Assembly (NCBI GenBank): GCA_004376375.1
Contig: SOJX01000127.1
Coordinates: forward strand, 1-64,000
Reading direction: 5' to 3'
From: Planctomycetota bacterium
GTDB lineage: Bacteria; Planctomycetota; E44-bin39
Length of the DNA: 64,000 nt
Shown one piece after another: positions 10,820 to 21,481 of this stretch. The first letter of the stretch is position 1; every line of letters begins with the position of its first letter. A model generated the notes under the pieces. That model was not told the origin of the DNA. It was given only the letters and a program-made list of their open reading frames with translations, and did no database searches. Both the position numbers and the translations under genes were made by a program.

Positions 10820-13800
10820 ATGGGGACATTTCCAGTGAAGATATTCAAGATAATTCATAATTATCAGGCGCCGCCGCGGCCGGCACCCGGTGCCGGGCGC
10901 ACGGGCCGGTGCCGAAACCTTCGCATTATTCAGGCGGCCCTGGTTGCGGTTCTGGTGTTATTCCCCTTTTTCACTCTTGCCGAGGAAAATGTTCTTATCG
11001 TCCATTCCCCCTCGGTCGGACCAGGCAATAATCATTATTACAGGTTTTACAACGGTTCCAGCATTACGGCCGTGCAGAACAGCCCGGGAAATCCTATATT
11101 CGAAGCGCGCAGGCTGATCGCAAGGGCAAGCCCTGTAAACGACGAGTTCCTTATCGGCCATCTGCAAGGCGATTCACTCCCGGACCTGTTCCTTTATAAC
11201 GCAAGCGGAACTTATGCCTCCAACGATTATACGGAACTGAACGGCGGAACCGCGATAGGCACTAACATGCTGCCGTTCAGGGGCGCGTTCGATATCGCCT
11301 ACGAGCAGCATTCCGGCCACGGGCTGATTGTCTACGTCGAGGGACAGGGCCTGCGGTATCGCACGTTTATCGACGGCGTGCTTTCAGCCGAGCAGACCCT
11401 CAGCGGAACCATCGCGGAGAGCGACACGTTTAATTACAGATGCTGGATTACGCTTGTTTCCAAGCCAAATTCAAATGAAATAGCGCTCGTATATGCTACT
11501 TCAGATATAAACGATTATTCCAGTCCCCGGGGAGTATGCGTCTGCATCTGGGACGGGCTGTTATGGTCGCCCTCGCTGGACAAGAAGCTGACTAACACCG
11601 TCAGGACCTGCGACCTCCGCTGCTTCGACGCATGCTACGAGGAAGGCGGCGACAACGACCTGGTTGTCGCCTACGGGACAACGCTGGGCGTACGCGGATT
11701 CTATCTCCGCTCGGCTGTCTGGTCGAGCGAACTCAGCATAGACCCGGGCAGTGCCGACAGGCCCGATATGCTTGACATGGCATGCAAACCGGGAAGCGAC
11801 GTAATATCCATAGCCTTTGTGGAAGACACCGGGCCGGGAGGCCTTCTCGGCGCGTGCCGGTGGAACGGCGGCGACACATTCGTTGACGGTGCGGACCTGG
11901 ACCTGAACTGCGAGGATCCCAACTTCATCAACGGCTCAATGACGGTCGCGACGGGCTGGTTCGACAACGGAAGCGGCTATCAGCCCATCATCACATACTG
12001 CGATACCGGGTCCGCCAATATCGACTGGTTCAAATCCGGCGACGAGGGGCAGACCTGGGTTATGCAGACCGACTGGTCGGCGGGGAAGCCCGCCACCCAG
12101 GGGAATGGGTACACGCAGTTCCTCTACCCGATGCAGAACGGGCATCTCCTGTATACGGTACAGGACGGCGATGTGACTCCCGATATCACCCTCTGGGAAT
12201 ACGACGGCGCCGCCTGGACAAACGTCATGGGCGGGACCAACCTTCTCGAAGGCTCTGCCGACGATGCCGAAGGCTGGTGTTCCGCCGTCGCAGTGAGGTT
12301 GCCGACGGGGCTCAAAACCCTGCAGGACTTCAGTTGCACCGACTGCTCCAGCACAACGCTTACCTGGGCGTGGAGCGACATTGCCGGTGAGGATTACTAC
12401 CATATCTACGACAATACTACCGACACGGCCGTCGTCAGCGATATCGCCGCCAACTCTACTTATACGGTTGAAACCGGCCTCTCTCCGAATATGACTTACA
12501 TCCGGTACATAAAAGCCTACGTATTTGAATCCGGCTTCGATAATAACGGCGCCCGGACTTCGGGATACGTCGCCGGAACAGCTAAAACCGCAAATGCCAA
12601 CATGATAACCAACGGTTTCGGCTCCGCCTTCCGCGGCTACTGTATGTTCAACATCGGCAACGTACCCCCGGGTTCGACCGTTACCGGGGTCAAGTATTAT
12701 TTCTACTGTCACGACGAAGCGCCCGGCGGCACTTCGCTGCTTGATATCAGGAAGGTAACGAGCGATCCGTATACGGCATCCGGCATTACAATCAGGGACG
12801 AAATCGATGCCGGTACGGCCTTCTTCCAGGATTCACCAACACACAGGTCCACCGGCTACAAAGTCCTCACGTTGAACAGTGCAGCCCACAGCTGGGTCGA
12901 GAGCGGCGCATCCGACGGCTGGTGCGCGCTCGGGATGAAGGAAGTCGGAAATATTGTGGACGACATCGCCGCCTACCGGCAATACAACTATGTCACGGTT
13001 GGGATGCGGCCCTATCTCGAAGTTGCCTGGGGAAAAAAAACATACAGCGAAAAGTCGAACGTCGTCGAGGTATGCACGGCCGCAAATATCCCGTTCATGG
13101 ACAACACGGCGGCGACGTTTACGTTTGAAAATAATGACACTATAACCGTCCTCGTCGGCGACGGCGGCAATCCCGTCGGTACAACGATAGAACTCGAATA
13201 CGCGAAGGGCGACGCGAACGGTCCGACGGAGGCCTTTAATCCGCTTGGAACTCTGACAGGCGGCTACATCTGGGATGTCACCAGCCTTGAAATAAGCACG
13301 TCATACTGGTTCAGGGCGCGCGCCCGGAACTGGCGCGGGTGCTGGACGAATTACTGCGACGTCACAGTCTGGAGCACCCTGACCGATGCGCCGCTGAATT
13401 TCAGGTGCACGGGTTGCTCCAGCACGACGCTTACCTGGGCATGGGACGACACAGACAATGAAGAAGGATATGATATCTTCGATAACACAACCGACACGGT
13501 CGTAGTCAGCAATATCGGAGCAAATGAAACCACGACAACCGAAACCGGCCTTGACCCCAATACAACTTATACCCGCTACATAAAAGCGTATACGCTGGCC
13601 ACAGGCCTTACGGAAAACTGCGCCGCCACTACGACGGGGATGGCCAATGACGTCGGAGGCAAGTGGGTCGATTTCCAGATCCGCGCTTCATCCACCTTCC
13701 GCGGCTACGTCAGGTTCGGCCTCGAAAACGTATCAGACACCTGGACGGTTACCGGCGTCAAGCTTTATGTCAACTGCGATTATGCTCAGCCGACGGCCGG

Positions 13801-16800
13801 CGCTCTAATGGATATTCGAGAGCTTACCAGCGATCCGGCCGGCGCGAACGGCAGTACAATTTACTCGGAAGCCGGAAGCGGTACTATTTTCGTAGACGAC
13901 TCCATCGAACATCGGACGACCGGGTCAAAGGTTCTCACGATGAACGGCGCTTCCCATAGCTGGGTTGAGAGCTGCGTTTCACAGGGCTGGTGCGCGGCTG
14001 GCTTCGTTGAAGAGGTCGCTCTCGTGGACATGGCGGAATTCGAACCGTTCAATTGTGCCACTGTTGAGGAGCGGCCGTGGCTTGAGGTGGAGTACGATGA
14101 GAGGTCATACTCCGCCCCGTCGAACGTGGTCGAGACCTGCACCGCGGCGGCGATACCGTCCATGGACAACACGGTCGCGACGTTTACGGGCGAGACAAAT
14201 TCCAGCATCACTGCACAAGTAGACCGGGGAAGTAATCCGAACGGCACAAGTATTGAACTCGAATACGCCAAAGGCGACGCGAACGGACCGACGGAAGCCT
14301 TCACTTCAGCCGGAACACAAGACTCAGGCTATTCATGGAACGTAATCGGCCTTGGCGTAAACACTTCATACTGGTTCCAGGCAAGGGCGCAGAGCTATGC
14401 CGGTATCTGGACCGGCTACTGCCCGATAACCGTCTGGAGCACGGACATTGGAGCGCCGGCCGCTTTCACCTGTATTGACTGCTCGACAGCAACTCTCACA
14501 TGGGCCTGGAATGCGCTTGGCGGCGACGGGTTCGAGATCTTCGACAACGACACAGGCGCGGTCGTTGTCCCCGGAATTGCATTTGACGCAACCTATACAA
14601 TCGAAACCGGCCTTTCGCTAAACAAGACGTACTCCCGTTATATCAAGGCGTTCAAATCGTTCGGCACAGGACTGGAAAACTGCTCCGCCACCCAATCCGG
14701 ATATACTACTACCGGCGGAAAGAATACTAATTCTTTCATCAACATCGTGGACGGGCAACATGGTTTCTGCAAGTTTGATCTGCAAAATCTTCAGGACTGC
14801 TGCTCCGTCACCGGCGTTACGCTCTACGGCTATTGTTACAATGCGGCCTCCGCCCCGGGATTGCTGGATATCAGGAGATGCGACGAAGACCCGGACTCCG
14901 CCAATGCAGGTACGCTCTTCGGCAGCATCGACGGCGGAGTCGTCTTTGTCGACGACTCGATCGATCCGAGAACGATCGGCTACAAGGTTTTCACCCTTAG
15001 CGCAAGCTCTCACGGCTGGGTTGAAAACTGTATCTCGCAGGACTGGTGCGCGCTCGGGTTCGTGGAGGACAGCGGCGCACCCGGCGACACGAGATTCCGG
15101 GCGTGGGACTACGTCCCCGCTGAGGAGCAGCTCGTTCTCGAAGTATCGTATGACTTAAAATTCTACACTGCCCCGTCGAACGTGGTCGTGACCTGCACGG
15201 CGGCGGCGATACCGTTCATGGATAACACCGCGTCGACGTTTAACAGCCAGACCGAAGACACGATTGATGTGACGGTAGGATCGAACAGCAACCCGAACGG
15301 CACAACCATAGAGCTGTGGCGCGCGAAAGGGGATGCGGATGGGCCGACCGAAAGCTGGGTATGGGTCGGAACAGAAACATCCGGATACTCGTGGAGCGCA
15401 ATCGGCCTGGAAACGGACACCACATACTGGTTCCAGGCGAAGGCGCAGAACTGGGCCGGCCTCTGGACCGACTGCTGCTCGATAACCGTCTGGAGCACCG
15501 TGTCCGGCCCGCCGACCGGCCTCGCGTGTACCGGCTGTACGAGCAGCACTCTTACCTGGTCCTGGGCGCCCCACGGGGGCGAAGGTCTCGACATCATAGA
15601 TAATGACAGCGGCTCGGCTATGGTTTCCGATATCCCCCCAAGCGCAAACAACACAATCGAAACCGGCCTCTCGCCGAACACGACCTACCGCCGCTGCATC
15701 AAGGCGTTTTCGAGCGTACCGCTTATTTATTATTACGCCGATAACCAGACCGACACCATAAACACCCTCGGTTGGCAGAACGCATGCACGTTGACGCTGC
15801 CCACGCCGCAGGCAGGCGATTACCTGGTCATGGCTACCGTCCAGGTCAAAGACCAGGGCGCCGAAGCGCGGCTGATTCGCGATTCAGCCGAAGTCCATTA
15901 TTCGAATGTTCAGAATTTCGGATGGAACTGGTGGTCCTTCATGAGCATGGAGGTGCTTACCGCCGACGGCGTGAGCGCCTATACGTACGCGCTCCAGGTC
16001 GATCCGGCCAACGACAGGGCGACGAACGCTGCGATAATCGCCATACCATTTCCAACGGGGAATTACAATTTTGTAAACAACTCTTCCGAGATATCGGCGA
16101 GCAGTACTGAAAAGACCCACACGACACTTACGGTAACGCCCCCGTCAGGACCGGGCAGTGACTACGCGCTTTTCTATACGGCAGTGCACCGCACAACCAA
16201 CTCTGCATATCAGTCAAGAGCGCGGTTCTCAACCACCAATCCGGATATCTCCAGCCTGAGTTGGCGCTATTACGGCCAGTCCGCCTCTGAACGGTTCATA
16301 CACGCCGGCTTCTGGCCGCTTATCGGCATCTCCGCAAATCAGGATGCCGGCCTTTATATATCAGCCAGCAGCGGCGGAACCTGTTACATGTGCCGTTCCA
16401 ATATCGCGGCCTTCCGCCTGAGCGATTCGACATGGGCCGGCTACGCATGCAGCACCTACGCCGGTGAAATGACGACTACGAGCACCACGCCTCAATCTCT
16501 TTTGAGCACGACATTCACGCCATCCGTTGGTCAGGATTATCTGCTCTTCGCTTCATGCCGGATCGGCGCAGCGGTAGAGGATGAGTACGTGGAGGTCTGG
16601 TGGGAGCTCGACGGAAGCGGCTATGACTTCACGGAATATCGGCCGAGAGATCCCGAGGACGTCACGGACCGCATGACATTCTGCGGTATGCGCAGAATGA
16701 ACCTGACGGCCGCGGCCCACACCTTCGGGATCAGTTTCAGGTCTGCTGCAGGCGGTAATCTGGTTTATGCGTCAAACGCGAGCGTGCTGGCCCTTCCGCT

Positions 16801-19800
16801 CGAGGGAGACACAAAAAGCTATTCAGACCCGTCGAACGTAGTCGAGGTCTGCACGGCCGCGGAAGTGCCGTTCATGGACAACTCGGGTGCAACCTTTACA
16901 GGCTCGACAAATTCAAGCATTACGGCAACTGTCGGCCCGGGCGCCAACCCGGTAGATACGGCATTGGAACTCTGGTACGCAAAAGGCAACGCAGGCGGGC
17001 CCACGGAGGGTTTCAGTTCCGCGGGAACCAAAACATCGGGATACTCGTGGGACGTCACCGGTCTTGACGCGAACACTTCCTACTGGTTCAAGGCGCGCGC
17101 TTACAACTGGGCCGGTAGTTTCACCGGTTACTGCGACGTCACGGTCGGGAGCACCGCGCCGGGCGGACCGGTGAACTTCAGGTGCACCGACTGCTCCAGC
17201 ACAACCCTCACCTGGGCCTGGGACTCGAACGGCGGCGACGGTTTCGAGATTTTCAACAACGATACTGATGCAGTAGTTATTCCCGGCATCGCATCGGGCG
17301 CGGTCACGACAATCGAGACCGGGCTTTCGCCGAATACTACTTACGCGAGATATATCAAGGCGTTTTCGAATACCCCGCTTGTATATTATTATGCCGACAA
17401 CTTGCCCGAGGTTTCCACAAACTCGTCCACGGTATGGGCCAATGCCTGCACGATGGACCTGGACACGCCGGCCGCGGGCGATTACCTTATTATGGCGGCC
17501 ATGCAGGGAGCCAGCGGCATGTCCACCGGCGGCGACAGGGGACAGTTCCGCTTTTTCCGCGACGGGACGACGGAGCTCGGCTTTTCAGAGCACTGGACGA
17601 GGAACCGGTTCCACTCGTTCATGTTTTCCGAAGTCCTCACGGCCAGCGGTGCAGCCAGTTACAAATACCAGCTGCAGTTGAAGAACGCCGATACGGGTTC
17701 TTACGACACCAGAGCACAGAACTCTGCCATCATCGCCATCAAGCTGCCGACGAATAACTACAACCATATCGACAACCTGACTGAAGGTACGACCAGCACC
17801 GCAGCATGGGAAAAGCACTCCGGAATAACCGTTACACCGCCGGGCTCGGGCGACGACTACTGGATTATCCACACAAGCAACTTCAACTATCCCGACTACC
17901 GTCACTACGGCGGGGAATCGCGCCTTTACAGGACGACTGCGACCGCGCGCGAACTGACCTTCGGCAAGCGCGAGGCATATGAATCCGGCTTTACTAATGA
18001 GTGGTTCATCCAGGGCGGGTTCGGAACGCTCAAAGGCATTTCGTCCAATATTGTTCTGGAAGACCAGACCAAAAGGGGCTCTGACGACCCGACGAAAAAG
18101 AAAAACGTTCACATAGCGGCGGTACGTCTCAGCGATTCCGCCTGGAGCGGTTACGCGGATAACTCTTACGACGGCCAGCAGGGAACCGTAAGCACGACCG
18201 GAGTAACCGCTGTAACGCGCACGTTCACTGTTTCGACTGCACAGCAATACCTTATCATGGCTTCCTGCGGCCTGGGAGCGACCGAAGGAAGTTCCTACCG
18301 GGTAACCGGCTGGCTGGAGCATGAATGCGCATCAGGCACGACTGCTTACGATACTATGGAGTACGCCTGGGCCTATTCTGATTTTGACCGTGCGACATTT
18401 GCTGCCATCAGGCGTCTGTATCTCGAAACAGGAAGTCACACGATTCGTATCATGTTCAAGATGAATTCGGTCGTTCAGCCGGGCTGGGCCGCGTACCCGA
18501 CCGTTATCGCCGTCCCGCTTGAAGGCGTTGGAAAAAATTATACCGGCCCCTCGAACGCGGTCGAGGCCTGCACGGCGGCGCTGGTGCCGACGATGGATAA
18601 TACCGTTTCCACCTTCACTGGCCAGAGCCAGACATTTATTGACGTTCAGGTCGGGGACGGCGGTAATCCCTTCGCCACGGAGATCGAGCTCCTGTATGCA
18701 GCCGGGACCCCGGCCGGTCCGACGGCCGCTTTCCAGTCGGCGGGAATACAGTCGCTCGGATATTCGTGGAACGTTCTGGGCCTGACTTCGGATACTTCCT
18801 ACTGGTTCATGTCCCGCGCGCTGAACCGGCACGGCTCTTACACCGGCAACTGCGCGATTACCGCGTGGAGCACGCAGACGGAGACCTTCCTCTCGCCGTC
18901 CGACTTCGGCGTAACGGCCTGCACTTCCAGTTCCATAACATGGGAGTGGACCGACAGGAGCCCCGACGAGGAAGGCTTCCAGATTCTTGACGACCTGGCT
19001 GAAACGGTCGTCATCGACGATATCGCGACGAATTCGACCTCCGTTACCGAGGGCAGCCTTTCGGAAAACGTTCAGTACACGCGCAAGGTCCGGGCGTTCA
19101 AGGACGGGAAGGCCACGCTTTCAAGCAATTCCAGCTCGGTTTCGGCCTACACGCTCTGCGAGCCGCCGGCCGACGGCGAATTATCAATCTCAGACGTCAC
19201 CGCGAGCTCGATGAAGGTGCGCGTCGACACCTGCCCGAGCCCGACGGGCGACCTTACCGGCGCACAGTTTAACGAGATGCTCGGGAACCCGGGCGCCGTC
19301 GACTCCGGATGGGTAACCGACATGGAAACCGGCGATTTCGTATATACAAACAACGGCCTTGACGCAAATACGCTGTACAGCTGGCGCGCCCGCTACCGCA
19401 ACGGCGACGGCGTTCCAACAGCCTACAATCCCCTCGCACTTACCAGGTATACTCTGGTGCCCGACCCGTCCGTTGACTACCTGAATCTCTCCACACTCGA
19501 CGCCTCGCAGGTCAACGGCACCGTCACCGCGCCGCCCAACCCGGCCGCGGGACAGACCGGTTGCATCTTCGATTACGTCACGACGGGCGGCAACTCGGGA
19601 TGGCTCACCGGCACATACAGTTTCAGCCAGGGAGGGCTCTCGCCGAACAGCACCTACTCGTACCGCGTCCAGCTGAGAAATGCCGAGGACGTTCCGACCG
19701 CATGGTCGGGCCAGAAATCGATAGTCACGCTCGGTACGATTCCGGGCGCGCCGCAGTTCACTACCATCACCACCAGTTCGGTCACAATCAGCTGGGCCGA

Positions 19801-21472
19801 CAACGGGAATCCCGGCTGGACCGCCTTCAGGCTGGAGCAGTATCCGCCCGGCGGGCCGTGGGCTTTCCGCGGCTCTTTCTCGACCACCATGACGTCCGAT
19901 TTCGGGCTCGCGGCCGGCACAACGTACAAGTACCGCGTCTGCACGATAAACCTGGAGGGCAATCCGTCGGCGTGGTCGGTGGAGAATTCCTTTGAGACTC
20001 TGCCTCCGAGTCCAACCGGGCCGGTCGTGTCAATCATTACCGCTCCCGTGCTGGTGTACGGCAACACGGCCTGGCCGACGTTGTCGTTCAACTGCGACCA
20101 GGACACGAACTACCTCGTGGAACAGGGCGGCGACGGGACGCCCGGCAGCGGCGATCAACTGCCCTACATGGGCAGCATCACGGGCGGCGCGCAGGAAGAT
20201 ATCGTTTTTGCCCGCGACGACCTCGAGCCCGACAACGTGGGGCTTCCCATTTACGTGATATGCTACCAGGTCGGCAACGTCGCGAACTTCGGCTTCGACG
20301 ACTGCATCGTTTACGACGACCACCTGGCGCCGACCACCGCGGTCACCTATCCGGCCGATAACCAGCTTCTCGTTACGGTCGATACGATAAGCGGGACCGC
20401 AGCCGAGGCGGGCGGCGGCAACGTCGGTATCGTCGAGCTCGTATTGCATGACCTCACCGACGGCGACTATTACGATAACGCCACCGGCGGCTTTACATCG
20501 GCAACTCCGGTATTTTTTGCAGTGTCCAATGCTTCGGTCAACTGGAGCTTCAACTCCTCGGGTATAAGTTTCGTTAACACGTATTCCTACGTCGTATACG
20601 GACGGTCGACCGACTCCGTCGGCAACATCGGCCCGGTATCGGACAACGTGACTTTCATTATCGACGAGACAATCCCCGATATCACGATAGAATCACCGGC
20701 CGCGGGCCCGGCAACGATAATCGGGCCGGCTATCGGCGCCTCCATGCGGTGGCGCGTTGACGTCGACTGCGAATATTTCCTGCGCGTCGGCGGCAACGGC
20801 TCGATTGCCTCCGGTTTCGACGCGGGAGGCGGTCTTGTGTCCGCAAACTCGTCCGTTACGTCTATCGTTCCCGCAACCCGTTTCCCCGACGACACGAGCG
20901 AGAGATTCTACGTCATCGCCCGCAGCCTGAACCTTGTAACGGCTTTCGAGTTCCATGAGTTTTACGACGATGAGACGGTGCCCAACACTACTCTGACAAC
21001 CGCGATTGCGGGACAGATGACTCCTCCGCAGCTGATTGAGGGCACTTCCAGCGATGATACCGCCGGCCTGGCAAAGGTTGAGATCGCCGTGCGCGATATC
21101 AACGACTTCTATTACTCGCCACCGGACGGATTATTCATTCCCTGCCCGGTCTATGTAACCGTGACGGGCCTGACGTCATGGCAGTACGATATCGCCGATG
21201 TGCCATTCGCCAATAAAATGACTTATATCGTCTCGGTGCGCGTGATCGATCTGGTCGGCAATATCGAGCAAAGAGATATCGCCACTTTCGACGCCGTCGT
21301 GCCCCCGAAAGGAACGTTCATCAAGAAGAAGAAGGGCGGGTGCGGGCTGGTTAAAACGGATGGTAATAATTACAGGGAGATATTTGGATTTATTATTCCG
21401 TTCTTTCTGCTTTTATCAATCCTCATGCTATGGCGCAAGCCCGGGAAGATCGGTATCCCGGCGGCAAAATGA
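10820..21472 (+). CDS. Giant secreted fibronectin-III-like repeat protein with C-terminal Cys-TM anchor
   Basis: 3550 residues. The ATG at 10820 lacks a clear ribosome site; an in-frame GTG at 10835 follows GGGG and may be the true start. A hydrophobic signal (LRIIQAALVAVLVLFPFF) comes after a long basic N-region. Residues of about 50-490 match the N-terminus of the gene at 1-9334 and include a BNR-like GDEGQTW. Then FN3-like units (CTDCSSTTLTWAW, NTSYWFRARARNW) alternate with DNRLRE-like beta domains (cores RGYVRFGLEN, HSWVESC) and YYYAD-type large modules. From about 18.9 kb plainer FN3 units and Ig-like domains follow. The end is a KKKKGGCGL motif, a spacer, one TM helix (FGFIIPFFLLLSILMLW) and basic residues. 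Probable cell-surface protein. Confidence 0.88.
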   Translation: MGTFPVKIFKIIHNYQAPPRPAPGAGRTGRCRNLRIIQAALVAVLVLFPFFTLAEENVLIVHSPSVGPGNNHYYRFYNGSSITAVQNSPGNPIFEARRLIARASPVNDEFLIGHLQGDSLPDLFLYNASGTYASNDYTELNGGTAIGTNMLPFRGAFDIAYEQHSGHGLIVYVEGQGLRYRTFIDGVLSAEQTLSGTIAESDTFNYRCWITLVSKPNSNEIALVYATSDINDYSSPRGVCVCIWDGLLWSPSLDKKLTNTVRTCDLRCFDACYEEGGDNDLVVAYGTTLGVRGFYLRSAVWSSELSIDPGSADRPDMLDMACKPGSDVISIAFVEDTGPGGLLGACRWNGGDTFVDGADLDLNCEDPNFINGSMTVATGWFDNGSGYQPIITYCDTGSANIDWFKSGDEGQTWVMQTDWSAGKPATQGNGYTQFLYPMQNGHLLYTVQDGDVTPDITLWEYDGAAWTNVMGGTNLLEGSADDAEGWCSAVAVRLPTGLKTLQDFSCTDCSSTTLTWAWSDIAGEDYYHIYDNTTDTAVVSDIAANSTYTVETGLSPNMTYIRYIKAYVFESGFDNNGARTSGYVAGTAKTANANMITNGFGSAFRGYCMFNIGNVPPGSTVTGVKYYFYCHDEAPGGTSLLDIRKVTSDPYTASGITIRDEIDAGTAFFQDSPTHRSTGYKVLTLNSAAHSWVESGASDGWCALGMKEVGNIVDDIAAYRQYNYVTVGMRPYLEVAWGKKTYSEKSNVVEVCTAANIPFMDNTAATFTFENNDTITVLVGDGGNPVGTTIELEYAKGDANGPTEAFNPLGTLTGGYIWDVTSLEISTSYWFRARARNWRGCWTNYCDVTVWSTLTDAPLNFRCTGCSSTTLTWAWDDTDNEEGYDIFDNTTDTVVVSNIGANETTTTETGLDPNTTYTRYIKAYTLATGLTENCAATTTGMANDVGGKWVDFQIRASSTFRGYVRFGLENVSDTWTVTGVKLYVNCDYAQPTAGALMDIRELTSDPAGANGSTIYSEAGSGTIFVDDSIEHRTTGSKVLTMNGASHSWVESCVSQGWCAAGFVEEVALVDMAEFEPFNCATVEERPWLEVEYDERSYSAPSNVVETCTAAAIPSMDNTVATFTGETNSSITAQVDRGSNPNGTSIELEYAKGDANGPTEAFTSAGTQDSGYSWNVIGLGVNTSYWFQARAQSYAGIWTGYCPITVWSTDIGAPAAFTCIDCSTATLTWAWNALGGDGFEIFDNDTGAVVVPGIAFDATYTIETGLSLNKTYSRYIKAFKSFGTGLENCSATQSGYTTTGGKNTNSFINIVDGQHGFCKFDLQNLQDCCSVTGVTLYGYCYNAASAPGLLDIRRCDEDPDSANAGTLFGSIDGGVVFVDDSIDPRTIGYKVFTLSASSHGWVENCISQDWCALGFVEDSGAPGDTRFRAWDYVPAEEQLVLEVSYDLKFYTAPSNVVVTCTAAAIPFMDNTASTFNSQTEDTIDVTVGSNSNPNGTTIELWRAKGDADGPTESWVWVGTETSGYSWSAIGLETDTTYWFQAKAQNWAGLWTDCCSITVWSTVSGPPTGLACTGCTSSTLTWSWAPHGGEGLDIIDNDSGSAMVSDIPPSANNTIETGLSPNTTYRRCIKAFSSVPLIYYYADNQTDTINTLGWQNACTLTLPTPQAGDYLVMATVQVKDQGAEARLIRDSAEVHYSNVQNFGWNWWSFMSMEVLTADGVSAYTYALQVDPANDRATNAAIIAIPFPTGNYNFVNNSSEISASSTEKTHTTLTVTPPSGPGSDYALFYTAVHRTTNSAYQSRARFSTTNPDISSLSWRYYGQSASERFIHAGFWPLIGISANQDAGLYISASSGGTCYMCRSNIAAFRLSDSTWAGYACSTYAGEMTTTSTTPQSLLSTTFTPSVGQDYLLFASCRIGAAVEDEYVEVWWELDGSGYDFTEYRPRDPEDVTDRMTFCGMRRMNLTAAAHTFGISFRSAAGGNLVYASNASVLALPLEGDTKSYSDPSNVVEVCTAAEVPFMDNSGATFTGSTNSSITATVGPGANPVDTALELWYAKGNAGGPTEGFSSAGTKTSGYSWDVTGLDANTSYWFKARAYNWAGSFTGYCDVTVGSTAPGGPVNFRCTDCSSTTLTWAWDSNGGDGFEIFNNDTDAVVIPGIASGAVTTIETGLSPNTTYARYIKAFSNTPLVYYYADNLPEVSTNSSTVWANACTMDLDTPAAGDYLIMAAMQGASGMSTGGDRGQFRFFRDGTTELGFSEHWTRNRFHSFMFSEVLTASGAASYKYQLQLKNADTGSYDTRAQNSAIIAIKLPTNNYNHIDNLTEGTTSTAAWEKHSGITVTPPGSGDDYWIIHTSNFNYPDYRHYGGESRLYRTTATARELTFGKREAYESGFTNEWFIQGGFGTLKGISSNIVLEDQTKRGSDDPTKKKNVHIAAVRLSDSAWSGYADNSYDGQQGTVSTTGVTAVTRTFTVSTAQQYLIMASCGLGATEGSSYRVTGWLEHECASGTTAYDTMEYAWAYSDFDRATFAAIRRLYLETGSHTIRIMFKMNSVVQPGWAAYPTVIAVPLEGVGKNYTGPSNAVEACTAALVPTMDNTVSTFTGQSQTFIDVQVGDGGNPFATEIELLYAAGTPAGPTAAFQSAGIQSLGYSWNVLGLTSDTSYWFMSRALNRHGSYTGNCAITAWSTQTETFLSPSDFGVTACTSSSITWEWTDRSPDEEGFQILDDLAETVVIDDIATNSTSVTEGSLSENVQYTRKVRAFKDGKATLSSNSSSVSAYTLCEPPADGELSISDVTASSMKVRVDTCPSPTGDLTGAQFNEMLGNPGAVDSGWVTDMETGDFVYTNNGLDANTLYSWRARYRNGDGVPTAYNPLALTRYTLVPDPSVDYLNLSTLDASQVNGTVTAPPNPAAGQTGCIFDYVTTGGNSGWLTGTYSFSQGGLSPNSTYSYRVQLRNAEDVPTAWSGQKSIVTLGTIPGAPQFTTITTSSVTISWADNGNPGWTAFRLEQYPPGGPWAFRGSFSTTMTSDFGLAAGTTYKYRVCTINLEGNPSAWSVENSFETLPPSPTGPVVSIITAPVLVYGNTAWPTLSFNCDQDTNYLVEQGGDGTPGSGDQLPYMGSITGGAQEDIVFARDDLEPDNVGLPIYVICYQVGNVANFGFDDCIVYDDHLAPTTAVTYPADNQLLVTVDTISGTAAEAGGGNVGIVELVLHDLTDGDYYDNATGGFTSATPVFFAVSNASVNWSFNSSGISFVNTYSYVVYGRSTDSVGNIGPVSDNVTFIIDETIPDITIESPAAGPATIIGPAIGASMRWRVDVDCEYFLRVGGNGSIASGFDAGGGLVSANSSVTSIVPATRFPDDTSERFYVIARSLNLVTAFEFHEFYDDETVPNTTLTTAIAGQMTPPQLIEGTSSDDTAGLAKVEIAVRDINDFYYSPPDGLFIPCPVYVTVTGLTSWQYDIADVPFANKMTYIVSVRVIDLVGNIEQRDIATFDAVVPPKGTFIKKKKGGCGLVKTDGNNYREIFGFIIPFFLLLSILMLWRKPGKIGIPAAK

Positions 21473-21481
21473 ATCGACCGT

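Noticed and set aside
11936-12712. Long antisense frames inside the giant gene at 10820 (258 codons here, others nearby)
   Set aside because: They lie opposite a coding frame with clear repeat structure; high-GC third positions create such shadows.
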